Below are positions 8,932-17,507 of a stretch of DNA of 64,000 nucleotides, piece by piece. This stretch comes from CALRQJ02 sp943370285 (GTDB lineage Bacteria; Bacteroidota; Bacteroidia; Chitinophagales; Chitinophagaceae): NCBI GenBank assembly GCA_943370285.1, contig CALRQJ020000002.1:124001-188000 (forward strand). The letters run 5' to 3'. Within the stretch, counting starts at the first letter, position 1. Each line of letters opens with the position of its first letter. Both the position numbers and the translations under genes were made by a program. Below the pieces are notes generated by a model that was not told where the DNA came from, did not search any database, and was given only the letters and a program-made list of their open reading frames with translations.

Positions 8932-11730
8932 TTATCTAAACAAATTAACCGGCATAATAAACTCCCATTGATTGGGTTGTGTAATGCCTCTAAATTCTCG
9001 GTCTAATAATCTGCTGTATCTAATTCCAAAACTGACTTCCTGCTGATTCCACCATTTGGTATCAAAATAAATTTCTGTACCTGCAGTACCGAATGTAAAT
9101 ACATTGCCGGTTCGTAAACTTCGAGTCCTAGTGTAATCATAAAATGCATTTGCTCTAATACGTTGACAGTAGAAAATTTGTCCAAAGCCCCAATCGGGAT
9201 ACAATAATGGCAAATGGTAATTGAAACCAATTTTGCTCATTCGAGGAAAATCAATAGCCGTGTATCCTCTTGAAAAAGGAAAACTATTGCCAAAATAATA
9301 TTGGTTCATTGTATCTCTACTCTGAGTAGCAAGGGTAATCACCAAGTTATGATTGACTGCTAATCCCGGAAAATAAAATGCTCCGGAAGCTAAAAATTGA
9401 TTGGCTTTAAATTCGTTTACCATGGTACGATATTGGAGCACCAAACTTTGGCCAACTCGGGGATAAATATGTTGCACGGCTCTTTGTATTTGAGCAGTAT
9501 AACTCAACCTTGTTTGTAGATAATTAAATCGGATAGGTTGTAAAAACTTAGTGGCAACCCTCGTCCATTTAACATCTTCAATATTATATGTAGCTGATAG
9601 ATTAAAGAAACGATATTGCTTACCGCCGCTTAAGTTTAATGGCAGTTGAAGACCAATTCTTGCATTGAATTCATTCCAGAAAAAGCTGGTATCATTTCTG
9701 AAAAAAGCATTGCGTTGGTTGGTTTGACTAATGCCGAATATAGGCTGTAAGTAAAACCCACCATAAACAGCATCGTAACCAATTTTATGACTGCCCTCGT
9801 TTTCATTGTAGGTATAAACCAATTCGCTTTGTAAAGTGTTGAGTACATTTTGTCCGTAAATGGTGAATGAGAATTCGGGCTGATCATAATACGGCCGCCA
9901 ACTATGAAAGTTGAATAGTCGAGTTGATTTCTTGTATGGCTTTGTATCAAAATTTCTATTGGGTACGGTATTCAAAAATTGATTATCGGTATTACTAAAC
10001 GTATTTTTTGAATACAACACCGTTAATGGTATAGTTATATCGGCGTTCGTTTTGGCTTCTCGTTTAACTTCAATCTCAGTTAAGCGATAACCATTTGCTG
10101 TAAACGCAGCGCTGTACAATTTTCCATTATTCCAGCAAGCTTGGTACAAGCCTGCAGGATAATTGGCCAAGACAGAAAAAGCACCCTTCTGTACTTCTAA
10201 TTGTCTAATCTCATCGCCTTGTTTGCCGGAAGCGGTATAAGTTATAATACCATTTTCATATACCGGAAAAGCTAAAATTTGATTGGCAGGTGGTATCAAC
10301 CAAGTCTTCTTTTTGGTATCCATATCAATTTGCAACAAACCCATTTGTCCGTTTGATTGTCTTGCCAATACAAAAATGGAACTAGCATCTTCATTAAATT
10401 TCGGATAAGCAAAAAACAACTTCTCGGGGTTGTCAAAGGCTGCCATCACTTTACCTTCGATATTCAACACATGCAATTGTACTTGTTGGTTGGGCTGTAC
10501 ATCTACCGCTACAATTTGTTGTCCATCGGCACTAATATCGGGTGAAAAATATTTTGTTTTGGTGGTGATTTGCTGTTCAAGTTTGGTAGCAATATCTAAC
10601 ACTTTAATGATGCTGTATTCTCTGTAGCCCCATCTGCTATCCGGCTGCCAAGCACTGTACACAATCTGTCCATTGCGATGAGAAAAATAATCATCATACC
10701 CAATATCTCTTACTGCAATTTTTGTTTCTTTTCCAGCTTCGGTCAATGAATAGAAAGTGGGAATTTGTTGGTAGCCACTTTTTAAAACAATTAAGCTATT
10801 GTTATAGGCATAAGGATATTTATAATGGGTTACGGTTTTATTGGTCTTTGAAATGAATTGCAAACTAGAAGCAGTTTCTTGTTTCCATTGCTGCTGGTAA
10901 TACGCCAAGGCATCTTTTACAAATTGCTGATAATTTATACCGGTATGTTTTTTAAAAGCACCTTGAAAAGGATAAATCAATGGCTTAAAAGCAGCTGCAT
11001 CTTGTGCTACTTTTTTCCAAATTACATCACCATATTTTTCTCGACCATACGCTACCAACAAATAACCAAGGTCATAATGATCCGGAACAAAATCTTTTAA
11101 ACTGCCATTTCTCAGTTTTGAATAGTTATAATTTTTATTGCCTAATTGCAAAGATTTATACCCGCTAAAATTAAATGGCAATCTGCCTCGTCCTTGTGCC
11201 GACAATTGTGTTTCATTATACACCGCCTCACCTTCAAAAAACCAATCCGGTACAGCCATAGCATTAGCTACCGCCCTACCCTCTTGTCCAAACAATACAC
11301 CCATTATTTTAGATGCTCCTACATTAAAATTATTGTACTGTTGTACATGTCTAAATTCATGTAAAGCCAAATTATCGGCCCATTGTACAGCACCTAAATT
11401 ACTGGCATCTTGTGGTGGATTTAAAAAGAACTCACTACGATATGGCCCAAGTCCCACGTAGGCATTGGAGAAGGTAGTTTGGTTTTGTAAAACGATATTT
11501 ATTTTTTGATGTTTCTCACCAATAGTAGCAGTGTATTGTTGTTGTAATTGATGTACGATGGCTGCCACTCGTTGTGCAGTACTGTCTAATCCGGCAGGAA
11601 AAATCACCCTTACCGTATCAGTATTAATCTGCTTTAGTTTAACCCGATTCGGCAAAGCCCCAAACTGTTGTGTATAGCCAAATTGTACTACAAAAAACAG
11701 AAGTACAACAAGCAATTGTCTTACTGGCAT
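8932..11730 (-). CDS. Large exported protein: gluzincin-like + beta-propeller + outer-membrane barrel
   Basis: 932 aa with an N-terminal signal peptide (cleavage near residue 20). At about residues 125-135 the sequence LALHEFRHVQQYNN contains HExxH-like HEFRH; together with a downstream WFFEGEAVYNE this gives the two metal-binding elements of a gluzincin (peptidase MA-like) fold. Residues about 280-560 contain repeated YxSxx/DGQQIV strands like a TolB/WD40-type propeller. Residues about 600-932 alternate aromatic and polar residues and end in Phe-Arg (NLFR), like an outer-membrane beta-barrel. Similar three-part proteins occur in Bacteroidota without experimental function. It stands alone, convergent with the sigma operon. 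Confidence 0.65.
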   Translation of the reverse strand: MPVRQLLVVLLFFVVQFGYTQQFGALPNRVKLKQINTDTVRVIFPAGLDSTAQRVAAIVHQLQQQYTATIGEKHQKINIVLQNQTTFSNAYVGLGPYRSEFFLNPPQDASNLGAVQWADNLALHEFRHVQQYNNFNVGASKIMGVLFGQEGRAVANAMAVPDWFFEGEAVYNETQLSAQGRGRLPFNFSGYKSLQLGNKNYNYSKLRNGSLKDFVPDHYDLGYLLVAYGREKYGDVIWKKVAQDAAAFKPLIYPFQGAFKKHTGINYQQFVKDALAYYQQQWKQETASSLQFISKTNKTVTHYKYPYAYNNSLIVLKSGYQQIPTFYSLTEAGKETKIAVRDIGYDDYFSHRNGQIVYSAWQPDSRWGYREYSIIKVLDIATKLEQQITTKTKYFSPDISADGQQIVAVDVQPNQQVQLHVLNIEGKVMAAFDNPEKLFFAYPKFNEDASSIFVLARQSNGQMGLLQIDMDTKKKTWLIPPANQILAFPVYENGIITYTASGKQGDEIRQLEVQKGAFSVLANYPAGLYQACWNNGKLYSAAFTANGYRLTEIEVKREAKTNADITIPLTVLYSKNTFSNTDNQFLNTVPNRNFDTKPYKKSTRLFNFHSWRPYYDQPEFSFTIYGQNVLNTLQSELVYTYNENEGSHKIGYDAVYGGFYLQPIFGISQTNQRNAFFRNDTSFFWNEFNARIGLQLPLNLSGGKQYRFFNLSATYNIEDVKWTRVATKFLQPIRFNYLQTRLSYTAQIQRAVQHIYPRVGQSLVLQYRTMVNEFKANQFLASGAFYFPGLAVNHNLVITLATQSRDTMNQYYFGNSFPFSRGYTAIDFPRMSKIGFNYHLPLLYPDWGFGQIFYCQRIRANAFYDYTRTRSLRTGNVFTFGTAGTEIYFDTKWWNQQEVSFGIRYSRLLDREFRGITQPNQWEFIMPVNLFR

Positions 11731-11792
11731 ATCAAAAATTTAGAACTGAAAATTACTAGATAAAATGTAAAACAATCGCATTGCTACTGCAT

Positions 11793-11816
11793 AAAAAAAG
11801 CCACTTTACAGCGGCT
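11793..11816 (-). terminator. Intrinsic terminator of the 136-aa-ORF gene
   Basis: On the minus strand AGCCGC pairs with GTGGCT (one G-U pair) around a 6-nt loop, followed by a run of seven T. It lies 15 bp after the stop of the gene ending at 11832. Confidence 0.5.
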
Positions 11817-11831
11817 ATTTCTTTATTCGAA

Positions 11832-12236
11832 TTACATGGGGTCTCTAGTGAGGTGTATTTTGGTCATGGACAAGTACATATTTTGCAACTGGTGTATAAA
11901 ATGTACATCCGGATTATGTCTTTTATCCTCTCTATACCACATTTCAAAATGAGAAAAATCTCCTTTTGTTGGTAATAATATCCTAAATGCACCTTTTAGG
12001 TATTTAACAGAACCGTCTTCATTTTCTTGTTTGGTGAAATTAAGTTTTAGTAACTGTTCTTCATTTAAAGGAATGGGGTGCAAATGGTCTACACTAAACC
12101 AAAAGTCTTGAACTTCGGTTGTAATACAAACTTGTTTTTCATCTCCATTAAGGCGGGAAACTTCACCTTCCCACATTTTACCTTCATACTCGGCCATCAT
12201 GTAATCGCCGACTTTGATGTCGCTAAATTTTATCAT
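11832..12236 (-). CDS. Conserved hypothetical protein, 134 aa
   Basis: A small soluble protein. The N-terminal third (IKFSDIKVGDYMMAEYEGKM, then WEGEVSRLN) looks like a small SH3/Tudor-like beta fold, and the C-terminal part (FEMWYREDKRHNPDVHFIHQ then LQNMYL) is helical. No signal peptide or membrane segment. I recall similar uncharacterised proteins in Chitinophagaceae but cannot give a family name. The ATG at 12236 is preferred to an upstream TTG at 12242. It is monocistronic, with its own terminator. Function unknown. Confidence 0.75.
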   Translation of the reverse strand: MIKFSDIKVGDYMMAEYEGKMWEGEVSRLNGDEKQVCITTEVQDFWFSVDHLHPIPLNEEQLLKLNFTKQENEDGSVKYLKGAFRILLPTKGDFSHFEMWYREDKRHNPDVHFIHQLQNMYLSMTKIHLTRDPM

Positions 12237-12292
12237 ATGCAATCGTTTTGGAGTGAGAAGATAAGAAGATTTTTAAACAATGAAAAAAAATA

Positions 12293-12324
12293 CAAAAAAG
12301 AAGTAGCAGCCAATGAACTGCTAC
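12293..12324 (-). terminator. Intrinsic terminator after hmgA
   Basis: On the minus strand GTAGCAG pairs with CTGCTAC around an 8-nt loop and is followed by TTCTTTTTTG. It lies 10 bp beyond the hmgA stop. Confidence 0.65.
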
Positions 12325-12333
12325 CGTTAGCAT

Positions 12334-13491
12334 TTATTCTGCCCAACTCATGGTATATCCTTTATTCTCTATGGCTAAAGCTTCAACGGTTAATTGTAAA
12401 GGATGAAAAGTATCAACCATCACAGCCAATTCTTGGGTTTCTTTTTTGCCAATACTTTTTTCAACTGCTCCGGGATGTGGCCCATGCGGTATTCCTGCAG
12501 GATGCAGCGTAAGCATACCTCTGGTCACATTTTTCCGACTCATAAAATCGCCGGCCACATAATACAATAGTTCATCACTATCGATATTACTGTGGTTATA
12601 AGGGGCAGGAATGGCATCGGGATGATAATCGTACAATCTTGGTACAAAACTGCAAATCACAAAATTATGGGCATCAAAAGTTTGGTGTACAGGCGGTGGT
12701 TGGTGTACCCTTCCGGTGATGGGTTCAAAATCATGAATACTAAAGGCATAAGGATAACAACAGCCGTCCCAACCCACCACATCAAAAGGATGATGGGCAT
12801 AATGCAAGCCGTACAACACTCCCTTTTTCTTTGTCTTGATGATAAAATCGCCGGTTTCATCAAAAGTTTGCAAATGCTGTGGTGTTCTAATATCCCTTTC
12901 GCAGAATGGAGAGTGTTCTAACAACTGACCATATTTGCTGACATATCCTTTGGGATAACGAATCGGGCTAAAACTTTCTACAATAAACAATCGATTGTTG
13001 TCATCATCAAAATGAATTTGATAAATCGTACCTCTTGGCACAACAACATAATCACCATATCCAAAAACGATTTCGCCGTATTGCGTTATCAACTTACCGC
13101 TGCCTTCATGAATGAAAATCACTTCATCAGCATCGGCATTTTTAAAAAAATAATTCGTCATACTTTGTTGTGGTGACGCTAACACTACGTGACAATCATT
13201 ATTCACTAAAATTGGTTTTCTGCTTTGCAGATAATCTTGTTCCGGCGTAATATGAAAGCCCTCAAAGCTGCGGTGTTTCAACATTTTCTCTTCCGCTACA
13301 GTTGGCGCTACGTTGATGGGTTCATCGGTACTAATGATTTGCGTAGGCGGATGAATATGGTACAATAAAGAATAGTCGTTGCTGAATCCTTCTGTACTAA
13401 ACAATTGTTCGGAATACAAACTTCCATCGGGTTTTCTAAACTGGGTATGACGTTTATGGGGAATCGTTCCCAATGTATAATAATGTGGCAT
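12334..13491 (-). CDS. hmgA: Homogentisate 1,2-dioxygenase
   Basis: 385 aa from the chosen ATG. It opens the aromatic ring of homogentisate to maleylacetoacetate in tyrosine/phenylalanine catabolism, using Fe(II), in the cytoplasm. Recognisable features are the N-terminal MPHYYTLGTIPHKRHTQFR, the cupin strands VFGYGDYVVVPRGTIYQIHF, and the C-terminal metal-site block YNHSNIDSDELLYY followed by GMLTLHPAGIPHGPHPG. It is shorter than the human/pseudomonad form, as is usual in Bacteroidota. The reading frame extends 17 codons upstream (to 13542), but that extension is hydrophobic and unlike the family, so ATG 13491 is used. No other tyrosine-degradation genes are adjacent. Confidence 0.9.
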   Translation of the reverse strand: MPHYYTLGTIPHKRHTQFRKPDGSLYSEQLFSTEGFSNDYSLLYHIHPPTQIISTDEPINVAPTVAEEKMLKHRSFEGFHITPEQDYLQSRKPILVNNDCHVVLASPQQSMTNYFFKNADADEVIFIHEGSGKLITQYGEIVFGYGDYVVVPRGTIYQIHFDDDNNRLFIVESFSPIRYPKGYVSKYGQLLEHSPFCERDIRTPQHLQTFDETGDFIIKTKKKGVLYGLHYAHHPFDVVGWDGCCYPYAFSIHDFEPITGRVHQPPPVHQTFDAHNFVICSFVPRLYDYHPDAIPAPYNHSNIDSDELLYYVAGDFMSRKNVTRGMLTLHPAGIPHGPHPGAVEKSIGKKETQELAVMVDTFHPLQLTVEALAIENKGYTMSWAE

Positions 13492-13690
13492 AAAATAATA
13501 ATGAGTTGAATGAAAAAAAAACAAAAAAACAATAGCGAACAATTAGGGCAAAGACAATGCAAGTGTGGTCAGTAGAAATACATATTTCCACCGTCTTTTA
13601 TCTATCCAATAAATGAAATTTCGATTCAATGGCATGGTCGAAATTAATCAATTCTATGCAGTAAAGCAGTGATGGTTAAAAATCAGGCAT

Positions 13691-13722
13691 AAAAAAGGCA
13701 GGTTCTAACAAAACCTGCCTTT
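13691..13722 (-). terminator. Intrinsic terminator after the OsmC gene
   Basis: On the minus strand AAAGGCAGGTT pairs with AACCTGCCTTT around a short loop, followed by TTTTATG. It is 4 bp beyond the OsmC stop. Confidence 0.75.
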
Positions 13723-13726
13723 CGAG

Positions 13727-14176
13727 TTATACGATTTGCAATTCCTGCACTACAATTTCGGGTTTAAATAGAATAGTAGATTTTACCGAATTAGAAATGA
13801 GACAGGCGGCTTCTGATTTTTGCAATACCCTCTCTGCCCTTTCTATCGTTTCGTTGGCACTGATAACGACTACAGGTTTCAATTCAATTTCACTGATCAT
13901 GTATTTGCCATCCACTATTTCCAATTTTCCAGTTGCGGCAGAATCAAAACTTTCGTAGGCTAGTTTTGAGTTTTCGGCAATGGCTAAAAAAGTAGTCATT
14001 AAACAACTGTTTACTGCGGCAACCAAAAGGTGTTCCGGCGACCAAATACCTTCCACTCCTTTAGGAAATTGAGGTGGCGTAGCTACTTCAATAGCATCGG
14101 GCAATACGGTGGAGGTCATTAAGCCTTTTCTATCTGCTATCCATCTAACATTGACGTCATAATAATGTGGTTCCAT
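13727..14176 (-). CDS. OsmC/Ohr family peroxide-handling protein
   Basis: 149 aa. Proteins of this family reduce organic hydroperoxides through two cysteines. Both candidate cysteines are present: one in LLVAAVNSCLMTTFLA and one in KSEAACLISNSVK. The spacing and the WSPEHLLVAAVNSC block match the OsmC/YhfA-type family rather than classic Ohr. The ATG at 14176 (MEPHYYDVNVRW) is preferred to the ATG at 14188 because homologues begin close to this point, as far as I recall. Monocistronic, with a strong terminator immediately downstream. The exact substrate is not evident. Confidence 0.85.
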   Translation of the reverse strand: MEPHYYDVNVRWIADRKGLMTSTVLPDAIEVATPPQFPKGVEGIWSPEHLLVAAVNSCLMTTFLAIAENSKLAYESFDSAATGKLEIVDGKYMISEIELKPVVVISANETIERAERVLQKSEAACLISNSVKSTILFKPEIVVQELQIV

Positions 14177-14399
14177 AATGCGTATCATTTAAATTTGAAA
14201 AATGCAATATTGATTATGGCAAAATTACCATTGCCTTTAGGGATAGAATGTGACGACAGTCACTTTCACAGCAATACTTCAACGCAGTTGATTTGTTAGC
14301 CTTTATAGCCTAGTTTTTTTGAGCGAGGCCAATTTTTTTAGGAAAAGCCATTACATTTGCAACCCCAATAAAGCCCTTTGGGCCTTATTTTTAAAAGTT

Positions 14400-14473
14400 C
14401 GGGACGTAGCGCAGTCCGGTAGCGTATCAGCATGGGGTGCTGGGGGTCGCTGGTTCGAATCCAGTCGTCCCGA
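14400..14473 (+). tRNA. tRNA-Pro (anticodon GGG)
   Basis: A 74-nt cloverleaf. The acceptor CGGGACG pairs with CGTCCCG and A is the discriminator base. The D-stem is GCGC/GCGT, the anticodon stem TCAGC/GCTGG encloses the loop ATGGGGT with anticodon GGG (codons CCC/CCU), and the T-stem GCTGG/CCAGT encloses TTCGAAT. CCA is not encoded, so the cca gene product at 60995-62413 must add it. An intrinsic terminator follows 43 nt later. Its 3' end is repeated downstream (see repeats), suggesting use as an integration site. Confidence 0.97.
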
Positions 14474-14566
14474 CTTGTTATCTTTGAGAATAACAACTTT
14501 CTCAAAAGAAACTGAAGAGCCGACCACAAAAAATGTGGTCGGCTTTTTTATGTACCCAAAATAGCC
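14464..14566 (+). repeat. tRNA-linked direct repeat, copy A
   Basis: This segment starts in the T-stem/acceptor of tRNA-Pro and runs through the tRNA terminator. It is about 90 percent identical by eye to 14603-14706, offset by about 139 bp. The shared segment includes CCCGACTTGTTATCTTT, a conserved AAAAGAAACTGAAGAGCC stretch and the terminator. The copy ends in CAAAATAGCC in both. Confidence 0.9.
14516..14549 (+). terminator. tRNA-Pro intrinsic terminator
   Basis: GCCGACCACA pairs perfectly with TGTGGTCGGC around an A5 loop and is followed by six T. It lies 43 nt after the tRNA. Confidence 0.92.
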
Positions 14567-14588
14567 ATCAAATCGTTCCATAAAATGT

Positions 14589-14706
14589 TAGAACGCACTG
14601 TAGCCATCCCGACTTGTTATCTTTTAGAATAACAACTTTCTCAAAAGAAACTGAAGAGCCGATCACATTTTTTGTGGTCGGCTCTTTTTATGTGTTCAAA
14701 ATAGCC
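14589..14706 (+). repeat. tRNA-linked direct repeat, copy B
   Basis: A 25-bp core at 14589-14613 begins TAGAACGCACTGTAGCCATC and ends CCGAC. Its last part mimics the tRNA 3' end (CATCCCGACTTGTTATC versus CGTCCCGACTTGTTATC in the tRNA). From 14603 on it duplicates copy A including the terminator. The core recurs with 22 of 25 identical bases at 24572-24596. Confidence 0.9.
14656..14689 (+). terminator. Second copy of the tRNA-Pro terminator
   Basis: GAGCCGATCAC pairs with GTGGTCGGCTC (one G-U) around a T-rich loop and is followed by T5. It is the diverged duplicate of the hairpin at 14516. The loop changed from A-rich to T-rich while the stem kept pairing. The region from here to 14849 has no gene that I can support. 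Confidence 0.85.
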
Positions 14707-14849
14707 TATCTCGTACTGAAATAGGTTGGCTACAAATCAATAATCTATGACTTTGCCCACAACCTACAGCAGCTTTTACTTTTGAATTTATTGTTTTTTT
14801 GAACAGTAACTCTTTTCCAATTTTTTACACTTAGTTGGCGTTTCTCAAA

Positions 14850-15698
14850 TCAAACACTATTAATCTTTCTATAATTACTCGGTTGCATCTTTTTCTTTTT
14901 CAAAAAAACCCGGTTAAAATAGGTTAATGTTTCAAACCCGTTTCCATAAGCAATCTCCGCAACTTGTTTATCTGTTGCCATTAACTGACTGCACACATTG
15001 GCAATACGTATATCATTTACATAATCAGAAAATGTTTTGCCGGTAATACGTTTAAAAAATTTACAGAAGGCACCGGGAGATAAATGAATTAATGCAGCAG
15101 CTTTGTGAATGGTTACTGGTTCAGCAGCATGCTTTTGTACATACTGGCATACCTTATTAATACGGTTTTCATTTTCTTTTCCTTTGAGCGGTTGATAATA
15201 CGAAGATGCCAATGATGCTGATTTTAATGCAGACAATTCATGAAGAATATGCAGCAGACCGGTAATTTTTTCAACACCCATTTTTTCCGGCAGCAGTTGT
15301 ATCTGTTGTATTGAAACCGCAGGTATTTTTCCTTTGAATAAAATTCCATGCTTTGCCCGAAATAGCAATTTATTGATGGCCGCGAATTCCTCCAGGCCTG
15401 CAAAACGTTCTATAAAATCCCTTGAAAACTGTATCACCAAGGCTTCTGATTTTGCTTTAATACCTCTGCCGCTTACCCAAGTGTGCGGAAGTCCGGGACC
15501 AATCAGTACAAGTTCTCCACTTTCAAAATTCTCATGGCTGTCACCAATTAATCTACGGCCTTTTCCATTTATAATGAGAGTGAGTTCATACTCGGGGTGG
15601 TAATGCCAGTAAAAATCAAACTGAGGTTGATTAACTCTAAATGCCATAAAAGCATGTTGTCCCCTTTTTGTAGTTAAATTTTCAAGTATAGGCTTCAT
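14850..15698 (-). CDS. AraC-family transcriptional regulator with cupin sensor domain
   Basis: 282 aa. The N-terminal cupin-like domain (about residues 15-110: FDFYWHYHPEYELTLIINGK, then GELVLIGPGLPHTW) probably binds a sugar. The C-terminal pair of helix-turn-helices (about 180-282) has the AraC signature IAYGNGFETLTYFNRVFLKK followed by PSNYRK. It is transcribed divergently from the PhyH/glycosidase operon starting 125 bp away, so it is the likely activator of that operon. The repeat-B region lies downstream of it. The start ATG is the only reasonable one. The inducer is unknown; a substrate or product of the operon enzymes is the natural guess. Confidence 0.9.
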   Translation of the reverse strand: MKPILENLTTKRGQHAFMAFRVNQPQFDFYWHYHPEYELTLIINGKGRRLIGDSHENFESGELVLIGPGLPHTWVSGRGIKAKSEALVIQFSRDFIERFAGLEEFAAINKLLFRAKHGILFKGKIPAVSIQQIQLLPEKMGVEKITGLLHILHELSALKSASLASSYYQPLKGKENENRINKVCQYVQKHAAEPVTIHKAAALIHLSPGAFCKFFKRITGKTFSDYVNDIRIANVCSQLMATDKQVAEIAYGNGFETLTYFNRVFLKKKKMQPSNYRKINSV

Positions 15699-15767
15699 AT
15701 ACCACTATTTAATCTGTTTCATGTTTAAAAGTAAAGCTTTCTGTCAATATAGTGTAACTAGTGGCAT
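15699..15767. promoter_or_regulatory. Possible operator: spaced inverted repeat between araC-type gene and operon
   Basis: ATACCACTA at 15699-15707 is matched by TAGTGGCAT at 15759-15767 (8 of 9 complementary), about 50 bp apart in the divergent intergenic region. This could be a pair of regulator half-sites, but a chance match in AT-rich DNA is quite possible. Confidence 0.2.
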
Positions 15768-15823
15768 ACTCCGTGCTATTCAACATCGAAACTGCCAAAT
15801 AATTTTACGAGCAAATTAATCTT

Positions 15824-16657
15824 ATGTCAATAATTACAGTTCCATCAGGAGTAATAGATGCACTTGCAAAGCCATACCGGCTTACTAATGAACAAATTGA
15901 ATTTTACGAGCAATACCGCTACATCAAACTAAAGCAGGTATTTGATGAAGACACTCTTTCCTATTTTAATGATGCCATCAGCAAGAGAGTAGCTCTTATG
16001 AACAACGAGGTGAAACCGCTGGAAGAACGTAGCACTTATGGCAAAGCGTTTTTGCAGTTATTTAATTTGTGGAGAGAAGATGAAGTTGTAAAGGAATTCA
16101 TTTTCAGTAAACGACTTGCAAAGATTGCTGCTGCTTTGATGCAGACAGATGGTGTAAGAATTTATCACGACCAAGCCTTATTTAAGGAAGGCGGCGGTGG
16201 CATTACACCGTGGCATGCCGATCAATACTACTGGCCGCTTGAAACAGATAAAACTGTAACAGCATGGATTCCTTTACAGGCAACTCCCCTGGAGTTAGGG
16301 CCGTTGGAATTCAGTGCAGGCAGTCATCAAATTGTAGAAGGTCGTGATTTGGAAATAAGCGACGAAAGCGAAGCTGCCATTCAGCAAAAATTAAGAGTAA
16401 CCGATTTTAAACATGTAATTGAACCCTTTGATCTGGGCGAAGTGAGTTTTCACAGCGGCTGGGTATTTCACCGTGCAGGTGCCAACACAACTGACCAGAT
16501 GCGTAAAGTGATGACGGTTATTTATATGGATAAAGAGATGGTGCTGAAAAATCCAGAAAATAAAAATCAAATCAACGACTGGAATACCTGGTGCCCCGGG
16601 GCAAAGGTGGGAGAAGTGATCAATACAGCAATTAATCCTGTCATCTATCAAAACTGA
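15824..16657 (+). CDS. Phytanoyl-CoA dioxygenase (PhyH)-family Fe(II)/2-oxoglutarate oxygenase
   Basis: 277 aa, cytoplasmic. The PhyH-type double-stranded beta-helix is recognisable. The iron ligands are His131 and Asp133 (PWHADQYYWP) and His216 (SGWVFHRAGAN), and Arg227 (QMRKVM) can bind 2-oxoglutarate. GPLEFSAGSHQ is the usual family turn. It is the first gene of the operon and is followed after 4 bp by a TIM-barrel isomerase; such pairs occur in sugar or cyclitol catabolic loci. The substrate is unknown. Given the two glucosidases and the mannosidase downstream, hydroxylation of a sugar-linked aglycone or small metabolite is inferred. Confidence 0.85.
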   Translation: MSIITVPSGVIDALAKPYRLTNEQIEFYEQYRYIKLKQVFDEDTLSYFNDAISKRVALMNNEVKPLEERSTYGKAFLQLFNLWREDEVVKEFIFSKRLAKIAAALMQTDGVRIYHDQALFKEGGGGITPWHADQYYWPLETDKTVTAWIPLQATPLELGPLEFSAGSHQIVEGRDLEISDESEAAIQQKLRVTDFKHVIEPFDLGEVSFHSGWVFHRAGANTTDQMRKVMTVIYMDKEMVLKNPENKNQINDWNTWCPGAKVGEVINTAINPVIYQN

Positions 16658-16661
16658 TATT

Positions 16662-17492
16662 TTGCGAATAACATACTGTTGTACTTATTGGGGTTGCGAA
16701 AATGACAAGCCTGATGTGTTTGTTGAGAAGGTATTGTCGGCCGGATATGAAGGCATTGAAATGTTTATGCCTACAGCATCGGGCCAGTTTGCAGCTTTGT
16801 TTATGAAAGCGATGAAAGAGCTACTGCGCAACAACCCTGATTTCATTTTCATTGCACAGCAACTTACATCGCCAGACAATTATTCTGTTGCTGAATATAT
16901 CAGCAGGATGGAGAAAAGTTTAACCGAGCTGGCAACGTTGCAACCCAGCTTTATTAACTCACACACAGGCAAAGATTATTATTCATTTGATGATAACTGC
17001 CGAGTGATTGAAGCCGCTTTAACCTTCAGCCATAAAACGGGTGTACGCATTTTACATGAGACCCACCGTGGCAGGTTTTCATTTCATGCAGCATCATTAA
17101 TTCCTTATCTCAAAAAATTTCCTGAACTGGAACTAGTGGGTGACTTTTCGCATTTCTGTACAGTTTCAGAAAGTATGCTTCAGGATCAAACAGCAATAAT
17201 AGAACAAATTATTCCGCATGTATCGCATTTACATGCCAGGGTTGGCCATGAACAGGCACCACAAGTAAACGATCCGTTTGCGCCGGAATGGGAAAATCAT
17301 TTTGCTTTGTTTGAAGGATGGTGGCAGCAAATTGTTGATTACAAAAAAGAAAAAGGGGGTAAGTATTTCACAATTACTCCTGAATTTGGTCCTGCACCCT
17401 ATATGCCGGCATTGCCTTTCACCAAACACCCCATCGGAAACCAATGGGAAATAAATGATAAAATGATGCACTACCTGAAAGCCAAACTTTAA
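16662..17492 (+). CDS. Sugar phosphate isomerase/epimerase-like TIM-barrel protein
   Basis: 276 aa of the xylose-isomerase-like/AP-endonuclease-2 TIM-barrel superfamily. The likely metal ligands follow the family pattern: Glu in ILHETHRGR, Asp in LVGDFSHF, His in HLHARVGH and Glu in ITPEFGP. The start appears to be TTG at 16662, 4 bp after the PhyH stop, since no ATG fits and the next residues (RITYCCTYWGCEN) form the first beta strand. It probably isomerises or epimerises the product made or freed by its operon neighbours. The exact substrate cannot be read from sequence. Confidence 0.85.
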   Translation: MRITYCCTYWGCENDKPDVFVEKVLSAGYEGIEMFMPTASGQFAALFMKAMKELLRNNPDFIFIAQQLTSPDNYSVAEYISRMEKSLTELATLQPSFINSHTGKDYYSFDDNCRVIEAALTFSHKTGVRILHETHRGRFSFHAASLIPYLKKFPELELVGDFSHFCTVSESMLQDQTAIIEQIIPHVSHLHARVGHEQAPQVNDPFAPEWENHFALFEGWWQQIVDYKKEKGGKYFTITPEFGPAPYMPALPFTKHPIGNQWEINDKMMHYLKAKL

Positions 17493-17507
17493 ACCTATAA
17501 CAACCGC

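Noticed and set aside
14319..14581. Open frames on both strands over the tRNA-Pro gene (for example a minus-strand frame containing SNQRPPAPHADTLPDCATSR)
   Set aside because: This is the well-known false protein produced by translating a tRNA-Pro gene antisense; the cloverleaf explains the sequence fully.
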